Positions 9,196-21,100 of a stretch of 64,000 bases of DNA are shown one piece after another. The DNA is from Halicephalobus mephisto (Eukaryota > Nematoda > Chromadorea > Rhabditida > Panagrolaimidae). The stretch lies in NCBI GenBank assembly GCA_009193035.1, contig SWDT01000127.1, positions 1-64,000 of the forward strand, in the 5' to 3' direction. Each line of letters opens with the position of its first letter. Position 1 is the first letter of the stretch. The translations under genes were made by a program, and so were the position numbers. The notes beneath the pieces are model-generated. The model did no database searches, was not told the DNA's origin, and saw nothing but the letters and a program-made list of their open reading frames with translations.

Positions 9196-12100
9196 TCATT
9201 GCATTCTGCAGTTGGGTTGTTCTTTGGTCTTCATGGTCCTACAGACATTGAAGTATTCCGCTCTGAGAGTGGTCAGTTTCTTCTCGACCTTCTCCAGCAT
9301 GTCGCATTCCTTTCTGAGGTACTTCTCCGCCGTTCCCACTGTCATCCTCCCGACAGAAGAAGGAGTTTCGGAAACGAGAGCTTCGCTGTCTTCGGCTTCT
9401 GTGTCGGCTGGAATGAAAATCAATAAGAATTCATTTAAAAAATTAAAAACTTACTGAAGTACCCCAGCAACTTGGCCGCTTCGGTAGTTTTCCCTTCCAG
9501 GAGTTTTCCTGTGGCGTCGGCGAGGGTGCAAGCCAGGTCGTGGCAGATCTGGGTCCTTCTGTAGTGGTTCCTCAGGAGGACGTTGAAGTTGTTCGGCAAT
9601 ACTGTAGTTGTTTTCTCTACAGTAACCGGTGTCAAAGTGACGTTTTTCGGGGTAGGGGTGACGTTCCCGCTTCTAAACGTAGGCGAAAATAGTTCGCCAT
9701 CTTCGTCGTTGCTGCCTTCGTCGATTTCAGAAAGAGTTTCGACTCCAGATGTCATTTTTTTCGAGTTGTGATTCTGATCGACTAATTTCATTTCTTTCAG
9801 TTGACTAACCAAAGTCTCTAATTCCGCGATTCTGGAGTCTTTCGAAGACAGTTGTGATTGAAGTACAGTAATCTCATCATTGGTCCTTGCAGAGACGCGG
9901 ACCTTCGTGCTGAGATCAGCCAGTTCTTTTTCTTTCTGCTTCAGTTCCTTTGTCAGATTCTGGAGCTCTTCTTCCTTCTTTTTCACGGTCTCCTGGTAGA
10001 GCCTCTCATAAGCTTCCAGTTGCTCTTGAAGGGACTGAATTCTGCAAAAATAATAATTTTATAAAATGAGAAATAAATTTCACTAAGTAGTCTAGACAGG
10101 TTTTCAGAATTTTTCAGAAAAATTTACTTTCGAGTTAAAATTTGTCGGAAATTTTAGATTTAAAAATTCTTAAAAATTACAAAAGGTTTTAGAATTTTTT
10201 AATTTCTGTGAAATTTTAAAAATTTCAGAACTTTCTACAGAATCCTGGAAAATTTCAGAATTTTCCGTGAGATTCTAAAACTTTCAAGAATTTTTCTTAA
10301 TTTTAAAAAACTCCAAAGTTCTATACACAAAAAAGCGTAACTTTTGACTTCTTAACAATTGCGAAATGTAAGTAAAATGTGACACAATCGTCATTTTTCA
10401 TGAATATTTGACTTTTGTGACGAAAATTAAGACTGGATAGTGACGAAAAATAAAACTTGATAGTGACGGAAAATAAAACTTGATAGTGACGAAAATTAAG
10501 ACTTGATAGTGACGGAAAATAAAACTTGATAGTGACGAAAATTAAACTTGATAGTGACGGAAATTAAAACTTGATAGTGACGATTTATATTTGTTACTGA
10601 ACCAAAAGGTACACTTTTTTGTTTGTAGAAACTTCCACAAAATTGCAAGCATTTCTGAAATTTTCTATTGTGTTCTGTAGGATTCTAAAAATCTCTTCAA
10701 GATTCTGGAGAACTCCCATCATGTTGTACAAAGTCCCAGGACCTTCTGCCAGATCCTGGAATCCTTTGTAGAATTCTAATTTCACGATCAAAATTGACCT
10801 AACTACGGACACTAAAGAGCCTACCGTTTCTTGTTAGAGGAATATCCTTTTCTGGCTTCAGCCAGTTCCTTCTCGACAGTCTTCTTTTCCTCGTCGAAGG
10901 TCATTTGCTGTCTTTCCAGTTGGGAGGCCAAGGTCCGGACCCGGGCTTCCAACTGTCCGATGAGGACGTTTTTGTCGATCAGGTCCTGCATCATCAGGTG
11001 CTGGGCTTCGGAAGGCCCTGGATTCGGGGTGAAGATCATATTTTGACGAGAAGCTGGAAAATAATCCAAACTTAATTTATTTGAATTACATTTTTTTCAT
11101 AAAATTGCAATTTTCGAAATCGAAGCACTGCTGAAAATTTGCTTTTTTGTTACGCACTGGCCAGTTTGTCCTTCCTAATTTTTTGAAAGACTGGCCTGGA
11201 AACTCTTGAAAACCGATTTCTCCATTGCCGGTAGCAGTCACACCACTGTGAACACACGCCATCCCGTCTGATCTGGCAAGTTAAGCGCAGTAGGGCTCGA
11301 TTAGTACTTGGATCGGAGACGTCCTGGGAATCTCGAGTGCCGCTACCTTTTTTAATTTAAATTCAAAATAATAAAATTTATAAAAGTACCCGGAACTTCC
11401 ACGTCTGCTAAGTTTTTTAAGAACTTCTCTAAGACAAGAAATAGTCAACTCTAATTCTTGACTAAATACTCAGATTCAGTTTAAAGTGCTTATTTCGTGC
11501 TAATTTTAAAAAACTCAATGTTTTCAAAAATGCCTTGCTTATTTTTGTCGAAATTAATTTTTGAAAATCAAAAACTTACATCTACTGAGACCTCTTTCCA
11601 GATCCCTGACTCTGTCCTCCAAGTAAGAAACCCTGACATCGGTCTGTCCATCCCCCACGGGGGTCGGGGTCGGTCCGTCGATGAAGACCTCGTTGGAGAG
11701 TCTGTGGAGCTTGTTTGCCGACTTGCTGCTCGGGATATGGGGGGTATGCACGACTTGATATGGAGAAGGGCCCATCGAGGATCTGTGGTGGTGACGATGG
11801 CTTTCCTTCTCATCTTTTCTGTAGGAAATTTTCTTTTGGGGTTGAGGAGCTACTGCTATCTGGAATGAAAAGGAAATCAGGGAATGAATCGAGGATACGA
11901 AGGTTTTGTGAGGTTTTAATAGTACGGTAATTCAGTATTATGCTTGTCAGAAGATTTGGGGTGAAAAATAAGCAGTTTGTGACGCTCAATTTTGGCATTA
12001 ATGTTTAATTTTAAGTATGATCCTTGACCATCAATGAAGTCAACTTTTAACACCTGATCTAACTTTTAGATCTGACCACTAACTTAACTTCAGCCTAAAT

Positions 12101-15100
12101 TTCTCAGACTAAGAACTAATTTAACTTCAAGTCTAACTTCTAAGACTAACAACTAATTTAACTTTAACCTAAATTTTTAATTCTTATCTCTTAATCTGAG
12201 CCTTAATTTCTGACTCTTAAACTCGACCTCTAACTTCTAAGCCTGATTTCTAGCTTCTAATCCTAGATAATGGGACTGTCAGAAGATTGTCTACACAAAA
12301 AAGCATGACTCTTAACCTTGTAACAATTGCGAAAAGTGACACAATCGTCATATTTTTGATAAATATTTGGAATTTGTAATAAAAAATAAACCTTAATAGT
12401 GACGATTTGCAATTATTATTGGACCAAAAGCTGTTTTTTTTGTGTAGAGACTGGATAGTGTCTATTTCGAACCCAAATCAGGGCTTTCTAGTCACTATCC
12501 AAAGTCTATATATATAAAAGTAACTTTTGGCTCCGTAATAATTGTGAAATATAACAAAAACGTCATATTTTTTGTGAATATTTCGTATTTGTGACAAAAA
12601 ATAAAATTTAATAGTAATGAATTCCATTTGTCATTGGATCAAAAGTTATGTTTTTTTGTGTGTAGAGACTGGATAGTGTCTATTTCGAACCCAAATCAGG
12701 GCTTTCTAGTCACTATTCAGAGTCTCTATATATATATAAAAGTGTGGCTTTTGGCTCCGTAATAATTGTAAAATGGAAATCATCACTATTAAGTTTTAGT
12801 TTTCGTTACAAATGCGAAATATTCACGAGAAATGTGACGTTTTTGTTACATCTGTTACTGTGCCAAAAGTTATGTTTTTTGTGTAAATTTACAAACTACG
12901 AAAAATTCAAAATTTGTGCTATTTTTAAAATATTAATAAAACAAGGAATACTGTAGATAATTAACTACCTTATTGGCTCCATTCTGTCCGAAAATAGTCG
13001 GAATCCCAGAATTGGGATTCATAGTTGTTGTGGTCGTTGATGAATTTCCGGAGCTCATTGGAGAGTGATTCAAGGAGCTTCCCGTTGTCGTGTTTTCCTC
13101 CCAATACCGGTTGGATTCACGATGCAGATTGGGCGATTGATTCGATTCGCTAAAAAACAACAATCAATGATCCATATCCTACCGTAGTATGATCAGAATC
13201 TTCAAAATCAATAGAAATTCAACAATCATGATGTTAAAAAAAATTAAAAATAAGAATTAAAGGAGAATGGTCCCGACAGGAATTTTCGGAATTTCAGTTT
13301 TGGATGTTTTCTAAAGGTTTTATGATTCTGGAGGATTCTAAGAATTTTACAGAATCTCGAAGTGAGAAATACAAAAAAATAAATATTGTTATGAAATAAT
13401 CCCGACAGGAATTTTCAGAAACTTTCAGAATTTCTATGTTTGAATAGTTTTAAGAATTCTTACTGTATTATAGAAGGTTCTAAATGTTCCTGAGAATTTC
13501 AAAGTAAAAAATACAAGAAAATAAATATTATTACGAAATGGTCCCAACACGAATTTTCAGAAACTTCCAGAATTTCTGTTTGAATATTTCTAAAAGTTCT
13601 TACTGTATTATAGAAGATTCTAAATGTTCCTGGAAATTTCAAAGTAAAAAATACAAAAAAATAAATATTATTACGAAATGGTCCGGACAGGAATTTTCAG
13701 AAACTTCCAGAATTTCTGTTTGAATATTTCTAAAAGTTCTTACTGTATTATAGAAGATTCTAAATGTTCCTGAAAATACCGGAATCAACCTAAGACATGA
13801 ACAATAAGTTATTAAATTTTCCCTAGAACTATAAAAACTAAAATTCTCGAAATTTAGATTCATCTGGGATAAAAAAGAAGAATGATAAATGGCCCTCTGC
13901 TAAGACTCACAAGACTAATGACTATCCAGCAAAACTTTAGATTTATGGGGTCTGTTCCGGATTGAGGACCAGATCAATCCGATTTGATGAATGGATACAA
14001 GTAACTAAATCCTAACAACATTGAAGATACGATTGATAAAACTACTAATTTCAATTCTCTAAAAATAGATTAATTATCAAAAGTATTATAAATTGAATTT
14101 AAAAAAATTTTAGTTTTTAAAAATAATAATTATTTTTTTTAAAGTTAAATAAGAATTTAAAATTTTTGTATAATAGTGAATAAATAATCAATCCAGAAAT
14201 TCTCAAAAAATAAAAATTTTAAAATTAAATTTAAGAAATATTTTTATATTTATTTTTTTTTGAAGTTAAATAAGAATTTGGAATTTTCGTATAATAGTGA
14301 ATAAATAATCAATCCAGAAATTCTCAAAAAATAAAAATTTTCAAAAAATTAAAATTTAAAAACTAAATTTAAAAAATATTTTTATATTTTATTTTTCTTA
14401 AAGTTAAATAAGAATTTAGAATTTTTGTATAATAGTGAATAAACAACCAATCCAGAAATCTCAAAAAAAAATTTTCAAAATGAAAATTTTAAAATTAAAT
14501 TTAAGAAATATTTTTATATTTTATTTTTTTTTTTTGAAATTAAATAAAAATTTGGAATTTTTGTATAATAGTGAATAAACAACCAATCCAGAAATCTCAA
14601 AAAATAAAAATTTTCAAAAAATTAAAATTTAAAAACTAAATTTAAAAAATATTTTTATATTTTATCTTTTTTAAAGTTAAATAAGAATTTAAAATTTTTG
14701 TATAATAGTGAATAAACAACCAATCCAGAAATTCTCAGAAGAATCAAAACGAAGAAAAATAAACAAACACAGATGACTCCTGTTACAAGACGACATTTGC
14801 CGTAAAATTTGAAAATCCAAATTCGGCAGCTTGAAAGCAAAGTCATAAAATGAAACATGGATTGCATTAAAACACGAACCAGAATTGTTCCAAGGAAGAT
14901 GGTCGCGCAAGAAAATCCAATTGACCAGTAAAGCCAACGGGAAAAAGGCCAACTGGTCCTCGAGTTTTCGAAGGTTATGAATATCGGCCTCGCATGAGGC
15001 TTCCTAATGCGTCAAGAAAGAAATTACTAATTGGGCTTATTCAAGGCTCCAACAGAAACTGGAGATAATAGAACAATGGTCAAGGATGTCGAGAAGAGGT

Positions 15101-18100
15101 CAGTGTTCTTTATTGTCAAAGTCGAAATTCGAAATTTTTAAATCATGATAACTTTTATAAATTTTTTATTTCAAAAATTTGTTTTTTATTTTATGCAAAT
15201 TGACAGTTAGAACCTGATATTCGGATATTCTAAATCCAAACATGATTCATAAGCTGTATCCTAACAAGAAAAATCCAAATTTTAATCTCGAATTTTGAGT
15301 TATAATTTTGATAACATACAGTACTCTGTTCCTTATTGTCAAAATTATAACTCAAAATTGAAACCAAAATTTGTCATTTCCGAAAATTTGAGGAATTTCT
15401 AATAACTTAAAACTTCAAAAATCTATCATTTCCGAAAACTTGAGGAATTTCTAGTAACTTATAATTTTAAAGATCTGTCATTTCTGAGAATTTGAGAAAT
15501 TTCTAATAACTTAGAATTTCAAAGATCTGTCATTTCTGAAAATTTTAAAAATTTCTAATAACTTAAAACTTTAAAAATCTGTCATTTCCGGAAGTTTGAG
15601 GATTTTCTAATAATTTAGAATTTCAAAAATCTGTCATTTCTGAAAATTTTAAAAATTTCTATTGACTTAAAACTTCAAAAATCTGTCATTTCCGGAAGTT
15701 TGAGGAATTTGTAATAACTTAAAACAAGAAAAACAATAAAAAACGCCCGATTGGCTCAGGATTGATTATAACCAGCTGCGAGAAAAACAAAAACACTTTT
15801 CCGAGTGAAACTTGTCGTCCGATTCCCGAACTCTAATCCTGAGGGGATTTGCTTGAGACAAAATTGAATAAAATGCCATTTTTCGGATGTCAAAAATGAC
15901 CAACCTCTGGTTCACAAGACACACGGGTTCGGCGGAGAAAAGGTTGTTCGAAGAATAGGTCCTGGACCGAGGATCTGTTCCGAACGTTGTGGCATTACTG
16001 TAGGTTCTGGGAGTAGAGTCATTTGACGGTCTTCTGAAGACGACTTGATCCAAGCCTGGGGAAGATTCTGAAGTCGTAGTGGCTCCTTCGGGAGTCTCAC
16101 TGGACCGCTCTTGAGGACGAACGGCCGTCGTCGAGACCTGGGCCGGCCAGTCGAGGACCGAAGCCGATTTCCTGGGGGTTGAGGAAGTCGAACCCGTCGT
16201 GGAGTCTTCCGGTTTTCCAAGAGAAGAATCTAAAAATCAAAAATATTCTAAACTTCAAAAATAAAATTTAAATTTAAATTCCATAAAAATCAAAAATATT
16301 CTAAACTTCAAAAATAAAATTTAAATTTAAATTCCATAAAAATCAAAAATATTCTAAACTTTAAAAATAAAATAAAACTTAAATTCCATAAAAATTAAAA
16401 TTCACTAAAATTAAAATAATTTAAAAATTACAAAAATTATTTTTTTAAATAAAAATTAATTTTTGAAAAAATTAAACAAAATTCAAACTATTATTAAAAA
16501 TACTATAAAATAAATCTTCAAAACTGAAGGACTCCGATGGATTTGAAAAAATTCCTTATCCTCAGGCAATTGGCCAAAATCAAAAAACAAAAAAGACACA
16601 TGACAAGTGATTTAATTTTTTCAAGAAAATTAGAAAAACAAAAACAAAAAAATATGAAATCTAAAAAAACCTAAAAAATCTAAAAAAATCTGAAAATCTT
16701 AAAAATCTTAAAAAATTTAAAAGATCTAAAAAATCTAAAAAAATCTAAAAAATTCTGAAAAATCTAAACAATTCTAAAAATTTTAAAAATTCTAAAAGAT
16801 CTAAAAAGGTCTAAATATCTAAAAACTCTAAAAAATTTTAAAAACTCTAAAAAATTCTAAAAGATCTAAAAAGGTCTAAATATCTAAACAATTCTAAAAA
16901 TTCTAAAAGATCTAAAAAGGTCTAAATATCTAAAAAATCTAAAACATTTTAAAAATTCTAAAAATTCTAAAAGATCTAAAAAATCTAAAAAATCTAAAAA
17001 ATCTAAAAAATCTAAACAATTCTAAAAAATTCTAAAAACTCTAAAAAGGTCTAAATATCTAAAAAATCTAAAACATTTTGAAAAATCTTAAAAATAAAAT
17101 AAAATAAGTTTTTACAAAAGTTTCATAAAACTAGTAACATCCTGAGCGTGTCAGTAGTTCACAAAAGGATTCAAATTTCATTAAGCAAGAAAGGAAAAGT
17201 CTGCCGGAACAGCTGCGGGGAAGAAGCAGAGACTCGGCTTCTGGAGGGCTTGTCGGCCAATTTCCATTCTCGGTGAGGCCGGTCTTCCTTCCCAATTCAA
17301 GATGAGCTAGATAAACGGGACGAATCTTTTTCGGAATTATTCCAAAATTTTGAAGACAAATATAACAAAATTCGTTAAAAAACAAAAAAGTGAATAAAAT
17401 TTATCCGAAATTATTCCTAAAAATCCTCATACCCAAAAAATAAATTTTTTGTGGATTTTTTCAAGTTTTTAAATTTCCAAAAATTTAAAACTAAAATTCT
17501 TTCATTAAATAATTTTTAAATTTCAAAATTTTTAAAATAATTTTTAAATTTTCGAAAATTTTCTTTTTAAGTTTCGAAATTTTTAAAATAATTTTTAAAT
17601 TTCGAAAATTTTCTAAACTTTTAAAAGACGTTTATCCAGAGATACTAGTATACTTACATTTTTGATCAACTATGTTCATTTTAAATTAAATATCTTTATA
17701 AAAAATTCCTTTTCATCCAAAACCTGATATCCAATTTCCATTGAGAACCTTAAAAAACATTCTTAGAAATTTTCTATTTGGTTCTGGATGGAAATTATAC
17801 ATGGATAAATTTTTATATCGAACATCTTCCATTTTTGGAACTCAAAAAATCTACCTTAAACCAGATATAAAAATTCCTTCTTATCTTTATCCAAGGCCTA
17901 TGATATCCAATTTCCACTCAGGACCTTAGAAGACTACTTTCAAAAACTTTCTATTTGGTCCTGAATGGAAATTACATATAAATAAATTTTCATATCGAAC
18001 ATTTTTAATCTTTTGGAACTCAAAAAATCCACCTTAAACCAGATATAAAAATTCCTTCTTATCTTTATCCAAGGCCTGTGATATCCAATTTCCACTTAGG

Positions 18101-21100
18101 ACCTTAGAAGACTACTTTCGAAAACTTTCTATTTGGTCCTGAATGGAAATTACATATATATAAATTTCGACATCGAACATTTTTAATCTTTTGGAACTTG
18201 GAAAAATATCTGACAAAATCCCGTTACAGTAAATTGCCTTCAATAATGTCTGGAAATTTCGTCCTAAGGAAGACACAAAAAATGATTTCCAATTTTTCTT
18301 CACTAAAAATTAATAACTTTCTTTCTAGAGCCTCTTCGTAGTTGACAATTTTGTTTTTTCGAAAAACACTCACCATGCAGGCTTTGTCGTCTCTGGGTCC
18401 TCGTGTAAAACTGCATCGGAGTCAGTTTTTCGTTATCGTAATAATGCTCCGACTTCTCAATCGACTGAATTCTGAAATTCATAAATATTTTTATTATAAA
18501 ATTAAAAACATCTCTAAAAATGGTCTCGAGAAGAAATTTCAAAAATTAAAAAATTAAAAAATTTAGAAATTTAAAAAATTAAAAAATTTAGAAATTTCAA
18601 AAATTAAAAAATTTAGAAATTAAAAAATTCAGAAATTTCAAAAATTTAAAAATTCAAAATTCAGAAATTTAAAAAATTTTAAAATTTAGAAACTTCAAAA
18701 TTCATAAATTTTTAATTTTCTAAGATATTTGAAAAATTTCAAAAGTTATGCAAATTTTTAAAGATTTAAAATTTTCTATTAAATTATGCAAATTTTTATT
18801 AAATTTTAAAAATTTCATCGGATTCTAGAAATATTCCAGAATCCTCTAAAGAACCCCAAAGTTTCCAGAATCTTCTGCAAAACTCTAAAAATCCCCATCG
18901 GATTCTGAAAAATTTCATCGAATTCTAGAAATATTCCAGAATCTTCTATAAAATTCTAAAATTTCATCGGATTCTGGAAATATTCCAGAATCTTCTAAAA
19001 GATCCTAAAAATCTTCCTGTAACTTCAAAAATTTTCAGAATTTTTTGCAAGATTCTGGAAGATCCTAGAAACTTCTAAATTGTTTGGTTTTGATGAAATT
19101 TGGAAATCACAAGTCTTCAACTCGAATAAAAATCGAAACTCACTTGACATCGCTATTTGCTCCAGAATAATTCCTCCTGACGTACTCGGGCCTGACCACG
19201 ACTGCCGGAGGCTTCTTTGATCCCTGCTCCATCTCCCACTCTGGAGCGAACTGAGATCCGTGAAAAACGCCACTTCTCCGCGTTCTCGAATAGCCAGAGC
19301 AGGTCGCGTTCTGAGGCGGTGTGCGTTCATAGCTGATCAGGTCGTTCGTCGCTGTTGCCAGCATTCCGAGGCCGTCCTCGATGCTCGCCGCTCGATGATG
19401 GACATCCCGACCTCGAAGTCTCACTAAAAATTGTTTTGTCCATGAATCCATTAGACAGGTAAAAATGGGGAAAAGTGAAATGCAGGTGGGTCAACAAACA
19501 ACGACCCGTTTTCCTGCATGCCAAAAAGTCCAAAGAATTTCATATATAAAAACTGCGAAAATTCAACAACTTTCGAAATTTCGTAATTTTTAAAAATTAA
19601 AAAACAAATTTTTATAAAAATCTCCAAAAATTAAAAAAAATAAATGTTTTATAAATTTTTGGAAATTAAAAAATAAATTTTTATAAAAATCTTCGAAAAT
19701 TAAGAAATAGATTTTTATAAATTTTAAAAACAAATTTTTATAAAAATCTTCGAAAATTTTAAAAAACAAATTTTTATAAATTTTTGAGAAATTTTTGGAA
19801 AATTTTAAAAATTAATTTTTATAAAAATCCTCGAAAATTAAAAAATAAATGTTTTATAAATCTTTGAAAATTAAGAAATTAATTTTTATAAAAATCTTTG
19901 AAAATTAAGAAATTAATTTTTATAAAAACCTTTGAAAATTAAGTTTGCGAAATTTTATAAACATCAATTGACTGATTTTGGGTTTTCTGAAGCTACCGTA
20001 ACTTACTCCACAGATCGACCAGATTGGGCAATACCGTCAAAACCATAATTCGTTCGTAACAAAATATTTCGTTTTTTCGATAATCCTGCCAGTGCAGAAA
20101 ACTGCTTTGGCAAGACTGGTCATTTGATCTGATGGAAACCAATTGTTCTTAGAGAACAAGATTAGCCTGAGGGGACAGCTGACACATGGCAGAAAGCCAA
20201 GACGAAAAACTCCATCTACTTACCCATGGATTTGTTTTTAGAAAACAGAGGAATGTTACAGAAAAAACTCGGCATTGTGGTTTCTAAAAAATCAGAAAAT
20301 GATTATATCGACACCGTAAAAGCAGAATTGCCGAATACGGACTCCTTGACCGGAGCTGACCCCGAAAGATATTACAAATGGCGATAACCGGAGATAGATC
20401 GGCCTTAACGGAATTCGAAAAGGTCTAGCACAAAGATTAGGGCTTTCTTTTCAGAAATTACCAAACAAAACTCAAATTTAAAAAAATTAAAATTAAAAAA
20501 TAATTTCAAAAAATTAATAAAAAATTAAAAAAATAATTTTAAAAGAAATTATGAAAATAAATTAAAAATAATTTTAAAAAATTTTAAAAAATTCAAAAAA
20601 TAATTTTAAAAGAAATTACGAAAATAAATTAAAACATAATTTTAAAAAATTAATAAAAAATTAAAAAATAATTTCAAAAAATTGTAAAATAAATTTAAAA
20701 AATTTTTAAAGTTCACAAAATTCGAAAAACTTTTGTCAGATTTTTGTAAAATAAAAAATTCGAAAAATCAACGTAATTACAAAGTAGTTTTGACACGGAT
20801 TTTTGGAGCTTTTTAGAAGGTTCTAAATTTGAAGATATATTAAGTTTAAAAATCCTAAAAAATAAAAAATAAGAAATTTTGAGTTTTGGAAAATCTTAAA
20901 AAATAAAAAATAACAAATTTTGAGTTTTGGAAAATCCTAAAAAATAAAAAATAAGAAATTTTGAATTATGGAAAATCCTAAAAAATAAAAAACTTTGATT
21001 AGAATTATTTTAGTTTTGATGGAATTTAGAAAACTGAAGGTAATTGTGGAATTTTTTGAAGACGTATATGGTGGAATTGGCCCTGGATGGATCCTGGTTT

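Noticed and set aside
17131..17385. 84-codon minus-strand frame as an extra or alternative exon of the coiled-coil gene
   Set aside because: No donor gives the phase 1 needed by the next exon, and exons 3 and 4 join in frame without it. More likely a regulatory island.
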